A stretch of DNA of 64,000 nucleotides from Rhodospirillaceae bacterium (GCA_040219235.1 JAVJSV010000004.1:62001-126000), one strand, 5' to 3'. Shown: positions 16,329-25,428, counted from the first letter of the stretch. Program-made: numbers and translations. Notes: a model not told the origin generated them from the sequence alone.

Positions 16329-18309
16329 CATCAAGGTCTGTAACAAACTCCGCGTTGTCTTGAATAAACTGAAAACGCGCTTCAGGCTTTTTACCCATGA
16401 GTTGCTCGACCAGATCAGCTGTCGCCTTGGCGTCGCTGTTTGAAGATGCTGTTGTTTCCGGAAGGGTAACGCGCAGCAGACTTCTCCGCGCAGGGTCCAT
16501 GGTCGTTTCTTTAAGTTGTGCCGGTGGCATTTCTCCAAGTCCCTTAAACCGGCTGACCTCTACCTTCCCACGGCTGTCAAACTCTGTTGCGACGATCCGC
16601 TCTCTGTCGGCATCATCCATCGCATAGAAGGTCTTACCTCTTTGGCTTAGGCGATAGAGTGGCGGCATAGCAAGATAAAGGCGTCCTGCCTGAACCAACT
16701 CAGGTAACTCTTGGAAAAAGAAGGTCATCAACAAAGCAGCGATATGTGCACCGTCGACATCGGCGTCCGTCATAATCACGACTTTCTCGTACCGTAGTTT
16801 GTCGAGATCGAATTTATCCCCTCGGCCACACCCAAGAGCTTCAAAAAGATCCTGAAGTTCTTGATTGCTGCGCAACTTATCTTGTGACGCTGAAGCCACA
16901 TTGAGAATTTTACCACGCAGGGGCAGGATAGCCTGGGTTTCCCGATTTCTGGCCTGTTTGGCTGAACCACCGGCTGAGTCTCCTTCCACCAAAAACACTT
17001 CGGTGCCTTCGGCGGTGGCTCGACTGCAATCAGAGAGTTTGCCGGGCAGCCTTAACCTCTTGGTTGCGCTTTTGCGGACCAGATCTTTTTCTTGCTTACG
17101 GCGCAGACGCACATCGGCCCGTGACAGGGCCAATTCAAGAATGTGGGTGGCCGTATCAGGGTCACCTGAAAGCCAGTGTTCAAAGTGATCCTTAAGGATG
17201 CTCTCGACCAGTTTGGTCGCAGAGGCCGAGGACAGTTTTTCTTTGGTTTGGCCCTGAAACTGTGGTTCAGGAATAAATACCGACAGCATGCCGCACGCCC
17301 CACCAACAACATCTTCGGCGGTGATCGCGCTGATTTTTTTATTACCAGCCATCTCGCCGAAAGACTTAAGGGCCCGGCCAAGGCTGGTTCTAAACCCGGC
17401 TTCATGGGTGCCGCCTTCCGGCGTGGGTATCGTATTACAGTAGGAGTTCAGAAAACCGTCTTGGTCTTCCGGCCAGCAAACGGCCCAATCAACGCGACCG
17501 GTTTCATCAGAGGTTTCAACCGAGCCTGAGAAGATGCATTCACCAACCAACTCCCGTCCTGCTGTAACAGAGGATAGATAATCCTTGAGGCCTTGGGGGA
17601 AGTGTAACTCTACTTTAGCTGGTGTGTCGTCTTTTCCGCGAATTAAGGATTCATCGCAAGACCATTTGATCTTTACGCCTTCAAACAGATAAGCTTTTGA
17701 GCGCGCCATTTTATAAATGGTCGCAGGCTTAAAGGCAGCGTCGGCTCCGAAGATGCTCAGGTCTGGTTTGAAACTGATAACCGTGCCGCGCCGGTTGGCG
17801 ATTTCTTTTAACTTTTTCAGTTTTGACTTTACTTCGCCGCGACTGAAATTTTGAGTCCATAAGGCTTTATCGCGCGCGACTTCGACAGTCATTTCTTCTG
17901 ATAAAGCGTTGACGACGGACACGCCGACCCCGTGCAGGCCGCCAGAAGTCTTGTACGCTCCGCCGCCAAACTTTCCGCCGGAATGGAGGGTCGTCATGAT
18001 GACTTCAAGGGCGGATTTGCTGGGAAACTTTGGGTGCGGGTCAACGGGGATGCCGCGGCCATTGTCGCGCACCGTGACTTCGTTGTTTTTACCCAGGTGA
18101 ACCTCGATACTGGTGGCATGTCCAGCGACCGCTTCATCCATCGCGTTATCAAGAACTTCAGCAACCAGGTGATGCAGGGCTTTTTCGTCGGTGCCACCGA
18201 TGTACATGCCCGGCCTGCGGCGCACAGGCTCTAGGCCCTCAAGGACTTCAATGTCCTTGGCGGTGTATTTTGATTTCTTAGCGCCGGTCTGTTGGAAAAG
18301 GTCTGACAT
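16324..18309 (-). CDS. parE: DNA topoisomerase IV subunit B
   Basis: 661 residues, the normal ParE length. It has a GHKL ATPase domain (E-V-L-D-N-A-M-D-E near 51, D-N-G-R-G-I-P-V, G-L-H-G-V-G-V-S-V-V-N-A-L-S) and a transducer domain. The TOPRIM domain carries V-E-G-D-S-A-G-G-S-A-K-Q-A-R-N-R-x-x-Q and D-A-D-V-D-G-A-H. The short C-terminus without the GyrB insertion and the motif S-R-F-K-G-L-G-E-M identify ParE rather than GyrB. With ParC it decatenates daughter chromosomes. It diverges from the thioesterase gene. Confidence 0.93.
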   Translation of the reverse strand: MSDLFQQTGAKKSKYTAKDIEVLEGLEPVRRRPGMYIGGTDEKALHHLVAEVLDNAMDEAVAGHATSIEVHLGKNNEVTVRDNGRGIPVDPHPKFPSKSALEVIMTTLHSGGKFGGGAYKTSGGLHGVGVSVVNALSEEMTVEVARDKALWTQNFSRGEVKSKLKKLKEIANRRGTVISFKPDLSIFGADAAFKPATIYKMARSKAYLFEGVKIKWSCDESLIRGKDDTPAKVELHFPQGLKDYLSSVTAGRELVGECIFSGSVETSDETGRVDWAVCWPEDQDGFLNSYCNTIPTPEGGTHEAGFRTSLGRALKSFGEMAGNKKISAITAEDVVGGACGMLSVFIPEPQFQGQTKEKLSSASATKLVESILKDHFEHWLSGDPDTATHILELALSRADVRLRRKQEKDLVRKSATKRLRLPGKLSDCSRATAEGTEVFLVEGDSAGGSAKQARNRETQAILPLRGKILNVASASQDKLRSNQELQDLFEALGCGRGDKFDLDKLRYEKVVIMTDADVDGAHIAALLMTFFFQELPELVQAGRLYLAMPPLYRLSQRGKTFYAMDDADRERIVATEFDSRGKVEVSRFKGLGEMPPAQLKETTMDPARRSLLRVTLPETTASSNSDAKATADLVEQLMGKKPEARFQFIQDNAEFVTDLDV

Positions 18310-18401
18310 GGGCGCATTATATACAGAGTGATGCAGCCAACAACTGCATAAGGTAGGAATATTCCCCTTTACTTACAATATGTTGTGGAAAAGGTTCCCG
18401 C

Positions 18402-18803
18402 GTGACTGAGCCCATAGACCCCAAAATCCCTCAAGGCGAACTTTCTATTCGCACCGTTGCCATGCCTGCTGATACCAATCCCGCTGGCCATATTTTTGGC
18501 GGCTGGGTCTTAAGCCAGATGGATTTGGCGGGCGCGACGCATGCGGCGAGCTATACCGGAACGCGCGTCGTGACCGTCGCCATTGATGGTATGAAGTTTC
18601 ATAAACCCATCCATATTGGTGATGAGGTCTCTTGTTACACCACAATCACGCGTATGGGGCGGACGTCTGTGGTGCTGCATGTGGAGACCTGGGTGAGGCG
18701 GGCCCGCCACGGATCACCGCTGATGGTCACAGCGGGGCTTTTCACCTACGTTGCAATCGACGAAAATGGCGACGCGACGCCCATCACACCAAAGAACGAC
18801 TAA
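18402..18803 (+). CDS. Acyl-CoA thioesterase (YciA-like hotdog)
   Basis: 133 residues of the single-hotdog YciA/BACH family, with the helix motif N-P-A-G-H-I-F-G-G-W-V-L-S-Q-M-D-L-A-G near residue 25 and the strand A-I-D-G-M-K-F-H-K-P-I-H-I-G-D. It hydrolyses fatty acyl-CoA in the cytosol; chain length cannot be predicted. It starts at GTG behind AAAGG. The next gene, an FAD oxidase, follows after 21 bp with a good AGAGGA, so the two may be cotranscribed. Confidence 0.87.
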   Translation: MTEPIDPKIPQGELSIRTVAMPADTNPAGHIFGGWVLSQMDLAGATHAASYTGTRVVTVAIDGMKFHKPIHIGDEVSCYTTITRMGRTSVVLHVETWVRRARHGSPLMVTAGLFTYVAIDENGDATPITPKND

Positions 18804-18824
18804 TCCTAAAGAGGACGCTTCATA

Positions 18825-20381
18825 ATGCCTGATACGGCTCATCCCACCAAAGATATTCAATCGATGCTTGCGGCCATTGTGGGTGACGAATACGTCATCA
18901 CTGAAGAGGCCGAGCGCAGTGTCTACAGTAATGATATCTTTTTCTGGGATGAGTCTGAAACGGCCGATGTTGTGGTGCAGCCAGGTTCTCCGGACGAGGT
19001 TGCCCGTCTGGTCACAGCAGCGGCAGATTTGAACCTGTACATTTCCATTCGTGGTGGGGGCATGTCGTACACCAAGGGCTATGTGCCAGCCGAGCAGGGC
19101 TGCATGTTGATGGATTTGCGGCGTCTTAACCGTATCCGGGAGATCAACGTGACAGATCGCTATGTCGTGGTTGATGCGGGCTGCACCTGGATCAGCGTTG
19201 CTGATGCCTTGAAAGAGCATGGCCTGAAGCTTGATTTTCCTGCGCCGTTTTCCGGTCTTTATTCCACTGTCGGCGGGGCGATGTCCCAGAATGTGCCGTC
19301 GACCATGAAAGGCGTGCTCGGCCTAGAAGTTGTGCGCGCCGATGGGGCAAAGGTACGCACCGGCTCCTGGGGACGGGTGAGTCCAGACACGCCGTTCTTC
19401 CGCGACTATGGTCCGGATCTCACAGGTTTGTTTCTCGGCGACACCGGATCCTTTGGAATCAAAACCGGGGTGTCGCTGCATATCAGCAAAAAGGTCGGGG
19501 TTACGGCCCACGGCTCGTTTGCCTTTGAAACCTATGAAGATATGGCCGAGACAATGATTGAGCTTGGCCCTTATGACTTTGTCACCCGCCGCGTCGGTCT
19601 TGATCCCTTCAAAAGTCAGAACGCCGCCAAGGTCGGCTTCAAGGAGGCGATCAAAACCCTCGGCGATGTCACCACCACCGGCTCAAGCCTAGTGTCGGGC
19701 CTTATGGATTCCATGAAGATGGCCACCGCCGGAACCAATTTCATGGATGGGGTGAAGTGGTCGCTTCATCTCACGGTCGAGGGCTTGACCCAGGATGCTG
19801 CGGAGGCCGGTCTGCAAATCGTCCGCGACATTTGCCTCAAACGCAGCCGCGAGATTGCCAACATCATGCCCCGGGCGATGGAAGCCCGTGGCTTCTCGGT
19901 GCGCGGTTTTCTCGGCAAGGATGGCCAGCGCTGGGTGCCGACCAATTCACTGTGGCCGCTGAGCCGCGCCGTTGAAGTGGCCACTGCGGTGCAGGACTTC
20001 TTCAACAGCCGCCGCGCCGAAATGGATCAACACGGCATGTGGGAATCCTACATGACCAACTATGGCCAGGGGTACTTCATGTGTGAGCCCAGTTTTTACT
20101 GGGTGGATGAAGTGAGCGAACATCACCTGCGCCATCTGCCCGCTGAGGAAGCGAAAAAGTTCAAGTTCATCCCGGCCAACCCGCACGCCCGCGCCTATGC
20201 CCAAAAACTCAGGTTTGAGTTGCGTGATTTCTTTCACGACCTTGGCGCGGTGCATGTCCAGTTGGCCAAATTCTATCGCTATCAGGATGCCCTGGCACCG
20301 GAAACCGCACGCCTGTTGTCAGATCTGAAAGGTGTGCTTGATCCAGACCGCCGCTTTAACCGCGCCAATCTGGGTCTTTAA
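18825..20381 (+). CDS. FAD-binding oxidoreductase (GlcD/vanillyl-alcohol oxidase type)
   Basis: 518 residues. The PCMH-type FAD domain spans about 30-210, with V-V-V-Q-P-G-S-P-D-E-V-A, R-G-G-G-M-S-Y-T-K-G-Y and Y-S-T-V-G-G-A-M-S-Q-N. The C-terminal FAD-linked oxidase cap ends with D-P-D-R-R-F-N-R-A-N-L-G-L, like the D-lactate/glycolate dehydrogenase and 4-cresol oxidase groups. The substrate is probably a hydroxy acid or alcohol but is not readable. This gene is among the most GC-rich in the window (a sampled line is about 63%). Confidence 0.85.
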   Translation: MPDTAHPTKDIQSMLAAIVGDEYVITEEAERSVYSNDIFFWDESETADVVVQPGSPDEVARLVTAAADLNLYISIRGGGMSYTKGYVPAEQGCMLMDLRRLNRIREINVTDRYVVVDAGCTWISVADALKEHGLKLDFPAPFSGLYSTVGGAMSQNVPSTMKGVLGLEVVRADGAKVRTGSWGRVSPDTPFFRDYGPDLTGLFLGDTGSFGIKTGVSLHISKKVGVTAHGSFAFETYEDMAETMIELGPYDFVTRRVGLDPFKSQNAAKVGFKEAIKTLGDVTTTGSSLVSGLMDSMKMATAGTNFMDGVKWSLHLTVEGLTQDAAEAGLQIVRDICLKRSREIANIMPRAMEARGFSVRGFLGKDGQRWVPTNSLWPLSRAVEVATAVQDFFNSRRAEMDQHGMWESYMTNYGQGYFMCEPSFYWVDEVSEHHLRHLPAEEAKKFKFIPANPHARAYAQKLRFELRDFFHDLGAVHVQLAKFYRYQDALAPETARLLSDLKGVLDPDRRFNRANLGL

Positions 20382-20391
20382 AGCAGCCGGA

Positions 20392-21600
20392 TTAAGATAT
20401 CCGACCGGTGCGCTTAAACGGTCCCATTTCTGTCAGCGTATCGACATCGTCTTCAACGGCGGGCCGTTCTTGTTTAAGGAACTGCGCCACCGCTTGGCGA
20501 AAGCCGTCATCTGCAATCCAATGGGCCGAGTAGGTCTTGCGTGGCAAATAACCCCGCTGCAGTTTGTGCGGCCCCTGCGCCCCGGCTTCGACCCAGGCCA
20601 AGCCGTGGTCGATGGCGTAGTCGATGGCGCGGTAATAACAGACCTCGAAGTGCAACATGGGATAATTAACGATCGTCCCCCAATTGCGACCATACAAGGT
20701 ATCACCGCCCAGTAAGTTTAAGGCGCCGCAGACGATGTCTCCGCCTTCTTCACCCATAATCAAAACAACCTGATCTCCCATGCGCTCCGATAAGAGGTTG
20801 AAAAATGATCGGGTCATGTAGGCTTGACCCCATTTACGGTCTGAGGTCAGGCGATAAAAGCGATAGAACGCATCCCAGTGACGGGTGGTGATGCCGTCGC
20901 CGCTGACAGCGTAAATATCTACCCCGCTGGCGTTGGCCTTTTCGCGCTCTTTGCGGATGTTCTTGCGTTTGCGCGAAGACAAAGCGTTCAGGAAGCCGTC
21001 AAAATCGGCGTAGTTCTCATTCTTCCAGTGAAACTGCTGGCCATACCGCTCCAGCAAGCCGGCCTCGGCCATCAGGGCGAAGTCGTCTTCGCCCGGAAAC
21101 GTGATGTGCAGCGAGGACACATTCAGCCGGTCGGCCACCTCAATCATTCCGGCCAGCAGGGTGCGTTTCAGTGCAACGATGGTCTGTGCCTCAAGACCGG
21201 GGCGAGTCATCAGGCGAGGCCCGGTCACGGGCGTAAAGGGCACGGCACATTGAAGCTTGGGGTAATAATGCCCTCCAGCACGCTCGTAGGCGTTGGCCCA
21301 ACCCCAGTCAAACACATACTCACCATAAGAGTGATCTTTTAAATACATGGCGGCACAGGCCAAGAGAGTTCCGTCAGGAGTCTCCACGGCGACATGCTGG
21401 GATTGCCAGCCCGTGTCTGCCGTAACAGACCCGGAATCTTCAAGCGCACTATAGAACGCATGGCGCACGAAAGGGTTACAGTCGGGGACCCGGGCGCACG
21501 CATCCCATTGCGCAGCATCAATGTCGTGTATCGATGGCACGATGCGAACGGTCATCGAGTCAAAATCGATGTTGCGGAAGTCTTGTGAAACGTCAGTCAT
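20392..21600 (-). CDS. FemAB-like GNAT acyltransferase (DUF482 family)
   Basis: 402 residues matching the PF04339 'peptidogalycan biosynthesis' family. It has N-P-F-V-R-H-A-F near residue 41, W-K-N-E-N-Y-x-D-F-D-x-F-L, the basic R-K-R-K-N-I-R-K-E-R and G-A-Q-G-P-H-K-L-Q-R-G-Y-L-P near the end. These proteins have two GNAT folds and may transfer an acyl or aminoacyl group, but no reaction is proven. It converges with the FAD oxidase (10 bp gap). Confidence 0.85.
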   Translation of the reverse strand: MTDVSQDFRNIDFDSMTVRIVPSIHDIDAAQWDACARVPDCNPFVRHAFYSALEDSGSVTADTGWQSQHVAVETPDGTLLACAAMYLKDHSYGEYVFDWGWANAYERAGGHYYPKLQCAVPFTPVTGPRLMTRPGLEAQTIVALKRTLLAGMIEVADRLNVSSLHITFPGEDDFALMAEAGLLERYGQQFHWKNENYADFDGFLNALSSRKRKNIRKEREKANASGVDIYAVSGDGITTRHWDAFYRFYRLTSDRKWGQAYMTRSFFNLLSERMGDQVVLIMGEEGGDIVCGALNLLGGDTLYGRNWGTIVNYPMLHFEVCYYRAIDYAIDHGLAWVEAGAQGPHKLQRGYLPRKTYSAHWIADDGFRQAVAQFLKQERPAVEDDVDTLTEMGPFKRTGRIS

Positions 21601-21640
21601 ACCCTAAAGTGTCGTGCCAGATATTGTCTTGCGAGTTGTA

Positions 21641-22108
21641 TTAACTAATTTCAACCACGGCCTCGACTTCGACCGGCGCATCAAGGGGCAGGGAGGGGCA
21701 GCCAACAGCCGCGCGGGCATGGCGGCCCGCATCGCCAAAGACATCTACCATCAAATCTGATGCGCCGTTGATCACCTTGGGGTGCTCTGTGAAGTCTGGG
21801 CCGCCGGCGACAAATCCACCGAGTTTAATAATACGTTTGACCCGGTCTAAGTCGCCGTCACAGGCGGACTTCAGTTGAGCGATGATATTTAAGGCGCTTT
21901 GCCGGGCGCAGATCACAGCTTCTCCGACCGAAACATCATCCCCGACTTTTCCGTAAAACAGCAGTTTTCCATCTTTCATCGGCAACTGGCCTGAAATGAA
22001 GACCAGAAAGCCAGAAACCGCGAAGGGAACATAGTTTGCAACCGGTGCTGAAGCCTCAGGCAGAGATAACCCAAGCTCAGTCAAGCGGGCTTCAATACCA
22101 CTGCTCAT
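21641..22108 (-). CDS. RidA family protein (YjgF-like, Arg-lacking subgroup)
   Basis: 155 residues from the ATG at 22108, which has CAGGAG 10 bases upstream. A further upstream start would add 14 non-conserved residues. The trimeric YjgF fold shows V-F-I-S-G-Q-L-P near residue 37 and the ending P-L-D-A-P-V-E-V-E-A-V-V-E-I. The canonical imine-deaminase Arg expected just before the last strand is not present (P-S-L-P-L-D-A), so it belongs to the RidA-like groups of unclear function. It is divergent from serA. Confidence 0.82.
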   Translation of the reverse strand: MSSGIEARLTELGLSLPEASAPVANYVPFAVSGFLVFISGQLPMKDGKLLFYGKVGDDVSVGEAVICARQSALNIIAQLKSACDGDLDRVKRIIKLGGFVAGGPDFTEHPKVINGASDLMVDVFGDAGRHARAAVGCPSLPLDAPVEVEAVVEIS

Positions 22109-22351
22109 TACGATTGTACTCCTGGGGCACGGTTTATGACGTGAGTGCAAATCTGGATCATTGGTTTTGGGGCTCCAAGCTGCAATTGAAATGTGCTAAC
22201 TCACAGACAGCACAGGTTAAGTATGATCAAGATATACAAGTTATGGGCGGATCGGGAGTGCAAAAGTCACGGTAATCCGTGATAAACCAACAAATAGAAG
22301 GGTTTCCTGGGCCGTCAAGGCACCGGACTCGCAAGGCAAGGTCGCAGTGTT
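22109..22351 (+). other. Leader/promoter region of serA with several hairpins
   Basis: No gene is visible. GTGAGT (22141-22146) pairs with ACTCAC (22199-22204) around a TTGG-GGCT-CCAA hairpin. A second perfect hairpin TCACGG-TAAT-CCGTGA lies at 22267-22282. I could not match any riboswitch class by eye. Confidence 0.35.
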
Positions 22352-23587
22352 ATGAATAAGCTTTCTCTCCCGAAAGACAGAATAAAAGTTCTTCTTCTTG
22401 AGAATGTCCATGAGAACGCAGTGGCTCTTTTCCAGCGCCATGGCTACGAGTACATTGAGCAGCATAAGGGGGCTTTGGATGAAGAGGACCTGATTGAGAA
22501 AATAGCTGATGCCCATATGGTCGGCATTCGGTCTCGCACGCAGATTACGGAACGGGTGCTAAAGGCCGCAGAGAAGCTCATGGCCATTGGTTGCTTTTGT
22601 ATTGGCACCAATCAGGTGGACACCACTGCGGCTAAGATGCGCGGTATTCCTGTTTTTAACGCCCCTTATTCTAACACCCGGTCTGTTGCCGAACTGGTGC
22701 TGGCCGAAGCCATTATGTTGTTGCGCGGTATTCCTGAAAAATCTGCGTTGGCCCATGAAGGGGGGTGGCTTAAGTCGGCTGAAGGGTCTTACGAATTACG
22801 TGGCAAAATTCTAGGCATTGTTGGCTATGGCCATATCGGAACACAATTGTCCGTGATGGCCGAGGCGCTTGGCATGCGGGTGGTGTTCTATGACATCGTT
22901 GAGAAACTGGCACTCGGCAATGCCACAGCGGTGAGGGACTTGACTGAGCTACTGGAGCAGTCTGATGTGGTATCGCTGCATGTACCCGCCACAGAATTAA
23001 CGGCAGGTATGATTCATGAACAGTGCTTGATGTCGATGAAGAAAGGCGCACATTTAATTAACGCCTCGCGCGGGAACGTGGTCGATATTGATGCCCTGAC
23101 GAAATATTTGAAAAATGGTCACCTTGCCGGTGCCGCCATCGACGTTTTTCCCAAAGAACCCGCCACACCAGATGAAGAGTTCATGAGCCCCCTGCGGGGT
23201 CTTAAGAATGTCATTCTGACGCCTCATATCGGGGGAAGTACGCTCGAGGCCCAAGCCAACATCGGCACAGAGGTGGCCGATAAGCTGGTAAAGTATTCTG
23301 ACAACGGCTCAACGCTCGGCGCGGTGAACTTTGTTGAAGTCGCGCTGCCGCCCCAAAAGGATGCCGTGCGTTTCATGCATATTCACCGCGATGTGCCCGG
23401 TGTTCTGTCAAAAATCAACAACGTCTTTTCCAGCCGGAATATCAATATCGCTGGGCAGTATCTCAGAACCGATGGTCAAATCGGCTATGTGGTCACGGAT
23501 GTGCTTGGCGACGTCGCTGTGGGTATGGGCATACGCCAGGATGTCGAGGCCATTGAAGGCACCGTGCGCAGCAGGTTTTTATACTAG
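22352..23587 (+). CDS. serA: D-3-phosphoglycerate dehydrogenase (E. coli type, ACT domain)
   Basis: 411 residues, the same size as E. coli SerA. It has an NAD-binding Rossmann motif G-I-V-G-Y-G-H-I-G near 154, S-R-G-N-V-V-D-I near 240, catalytic His in T-P-H-I-G-G-S-T-L-E-A-Q and a C-terminal ACT domain (H-R-D-V-P-G-V-L-S-K-I-N). It oxidises 3-phosphoglycerate as the first step of serine synthesis and is usually feedback-inhibited by serine through the ACT domain. A putative terminator follows. Confidence 0.95.
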   Translation: MNKLSLPKDRIKVLLLENVHENAVALFQRHGYEYIEQHKGALDEEDLIEKIADAHMVGIRSRTQITERVLKAAEKLMAIGCFCIGTNQVDTTAAKMRGIPVFNAPYSNTRSVAELVLAEAIMLLRGIPEKSALAHEGGWLKSAEGSYELRGKILGIVGYGHIGTQLSVMAEALGMRVVFYDIVEKLALGNATAVRDLTELLEQSDVVSLHVPATELTAGMIHEQCLMSMKKGAHLINASRGNVVDIDALTKYLKNGHLAGAAIDVFPKEPATPDEEFMSPLRGLKNVILTPHIGGSTLEAQANIGTEVADKLVKYSDNGSTLGAVNFVEVALPPQKDAVRFMHIHRDVPGVLSKINNVFSSRNINIAGQYLRTDGQIGYVVTDVLGDVAVGMGIRQDVEAIEGTVRSRFLY

Positions 23588-23624
23588 CGCAGAAGGTTTC
23601 CTGTCCTGAGAGGTCTGCGTAGTC

Positions 23625-23666
23625 TTGCGGCGACCCTATTCTGCTTGTCGTGCAACGGATTTTTTT
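23625..23666 (+). terminator. Putative rho-independent terminator of serA
   Basis: TTGC-GGCGAC (23625-23634) pairs imperfectly with GTCG-TGCAA (23647-23655), followed closely by a 7-T run at 23660-23666. A separate CGCAGA/TCTGCG repeat lies just upstream. Confidence 0.42.
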
Positions 23667-23734
23667 AGTTTTGACCTGAAACAAAAATGTCATTTTTTCA
23701 ACACCTTAGGCATTTTTTCGCGTATTAAGCGCAT

Positions 23735-24421
23735 ATGTCTGAGTTTAAAACATCACGCGCACGCGGATCAGTTTCGCGGTCACGCGGAATTGCCATGCCG
23801 CAGTTGCAGCGGTGGATGCGGTCACATACAAAACGCCGCCGTACCGCAGGCGAGAATATACGTGCTTTGCTTCTAGGGTGTTTTTTAGTCAGTGGCCTGT
23901 TTGGCCTGACGACTTATTGGGTTGGCCTCTCAGTTGAAGAACAACGCGCAGACATGAGCGATCAGTTCGATTTTATTAAGGCCACAGTTCTGGCCCACGC
24001 GATGTCTACAGCAATGCAGGAAAACGGCTTACCCCGTTTGCCCTGTCCAGACCTGACCGGTAATGGTGTTGCAGAATACAGTTGCGGCCCAGGCGAATTA
24101 GAGGGCTATGTTCCTTGGAAAACGCTCGGCCTGGATGCTGAGGAGACGATCAACGCTTGGGGCATCCCTGTCACTTACAAAATTGACCGCCCAAATGCCC
24201 ATACCTGTGCTGGCCGGTTGCCAAGGTCCGGGAACTTGATCCTGACGCGTCAATTTGATGGGCAAGTCATGCGTTCAACAGTCAACGCGGTCTTCGTCTT
24301 GCAAAGCTTTAAGCCAAAAGCCCGTGGGAAAAGCAGTCTCACATATATCGATGCTGGAACGGGGAGCTTGTTTCTCGGGCTATGCCAGAACGCAGACACA
24401 ATGCGATCTGTAAGTTTTTGA
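23735..24421 (+). CDS. Orphan pilin-like/general-secretion-type protein with basic N-terminal tail
   Basis: 228 residues. A cytoplasmic Arg/Lys-rich tail of about 43 residues precedes one membrane helix (about 44-64) and a periplasmic domain. That domain shows L-P-C-P-D-x-x-G-N-G, V-P-W-K-T-L-G-L and I-N-A-W-G-I-P-V-T-Y, a pattern found in pseudopilin-like proteins (LPCPD...PWxxLG...DxWGxxxxY). It lacks the normal G-F-T-L-x-E prepilin cleavage site, so it may be a membrane-anchored relative rather than a processed pilin. No pilus or T2SS genes are nearby. Four periplasmic cysteines could form disulfides. Confidence 0.62.
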   Translation: MSEFKTSRARGSVSRSRGIAMPQLQRWMRSHTKRRRTAGENIRALLLGCFLVSGLFGLTTYWVGLSVEEQRADMSDQFDFIKATVLAHAMSTAMQENGLPRLPCPDLTGNGVAEYSCGPGELEGYVPWKTLGLDAEETINAWGIPVTYKIDRPNAHTCAGRLPRSGNLILTRQFDGQVMRSTVNAVFVLQSFKPKARGKSSLTYIDAGTGSLFLGLCQNADTMRSVSF

Positions 24422-24441
24422 GTTAAAAACTCTGAATTGCT

Positions 24442-25428
24442 CTAAGCACAGGCATCTAGAATTGGCGGTGTTGGTGTTCCGGTACTCTCAGGCACCGGAA
24501 AATTAATGCCAAGGATGTGACGCCACTCCAAAGCGGCTTTTATCTTATCCGTTGCCGCTGTTTGTTCCGCCAGTGTAATCCGCCAATACGCTGCCTTGGC
24601 ATTGCCATGCCAAGAGTCATCTAAATCAAGGTTTGTTATCGCTCCAGGAGCTGTAATGCGGCCCGTGGGTTTTGATCGGGCCCACGCGAGGAAGGCTTTG
24701 AAGGAATCAGCCAAGGTGGTGCAGCGTTTTTGAGTTGCAAGAAATTCCTGAACGAGGATCTCTAACGTCAAAGAGTCTATTGGTGTTTGGGTATGATCGC
24801 GCCACGCTTTGAGCACAGTCAGTAACCGTCTCGTTTGCCCGGTATTGAGGCTATCACTCAAACGCAGTGTTGCAGCTTCAGAGACTGGATTTGTAATGCG
24901 CCAGCCGGATGCGCGTTGCATGGTTGTTGGACCGGGAATTTTAAACCCATTTCCTTGCTCAAGAGCTGGAATGATCCGAACACTCCGATCCGACATTGTA
25001 ATTGTAACACCAAGGTCGGCTGCCGTTATAACACTGGCCTCATATTGGTCAGCCAATCCAGCGTGCAGGACTTTAAGCGCATCTGCTGTGCGGCTTACCC
25101 TCAGTTTTGAAGGGAGGAGGTAGAGTACATCAACGCAGGTGACAGGTGACAGGGCTGTGCGTTTTCCAACACTGCCGACCACCAGAGAATCTCCAGTCAC
25201 ACTTCCTGCCATGCGCAGTGGATAGAGTGCGCGGCGCAGGGTGTGAACGACATCTTCTGCCTGTAAGCGGCAGTTGGCATAGGTTTGGGGGGTGGGAATC
25301 ATCACACGTAAAAAGCCGTTGAACAGCTCGTTCAGCCAAGCCTTGTCAGAATCCTGGCGGGCAATTGAACTAATCGGAGCCAGCGGGTCAGCAAGGGCTC
25401 TATGCGAAAGAGAAGAGGGAAACGTCAT
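24442..25428 (-). CDS. CD-NTase-like nucleotidyltransferase-fold protein, catalytic triad degenerate
   Basis: 328 residues from ATG 25428 (AAGGA 10 bases upstream); a GTG at 25491 is also possible. The fold resembles the SMODS/OAS-like nucleotidyltransferases: G85-S86-V-G-K-R-T91 matches the G-S-x-x-x-x-T signature, and S149-V-R-I-I-P-A followed by W-R-I-T-N-P matches the strand and C-terminal motif. The catalytic D-x-D is C98-V-D100 here, and the third Asp position (V-D-V-V-P in active enzymes) is R151. It may be inactive or repurposed. No CBASS effector (Cap) gene is adjacent. It lies between a pilin-like gene and nrdJ. Confidence 0.6.
   Translation of the reverse strand: MTFPSSLSHRALADPLAPISSIARQDSDKAWLNELFNGFLRVMIPTPQTYANCRLQAEDVVHTLRRALYPLRMAGSVTGDSLVVGSVGKRTALSPVTCVDVLYLLPSKLRVSRTADALKVLHAGLADQYEASVITAADLGVTITMSDRSVRIIPALEQGNGFKIPGPTTMQRASGWRITNPVSEAATLRLSDSLNTGQTRRLLTVLKAWRDHTQTPIDSLTLEILVQEFLATQKRCTTLADSFKAFLAWARSKPTGRITAPGAITNLDLDDSWHGNAKAAYWRITLAEQTAATDKIKAALEWRHILGINFPVPESTGTPTPPILDACA

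Noticed and set aside
18714-19220. Minus-strand frame of 168 codons over the thioesterase and FAD oxidase
   Set aside because: It lies opposite two well-supported genes and matches no family; it is a shadow of GC-rich codons.
20878-21342. Plus-strand frame of 154 codons inside the FemAB-like gene
   Set aside because: Antisense to a conserved gene; no start signal and no recognisable domain.
24442-25428. Complete CBASS defence operon
   Set aside because: The CD-NTase-like gene has lost two catalytic residues, and its neighbours (pilin-like protein, nrdJ) are not Cap effectors or Cap2/Cap3 proteins.
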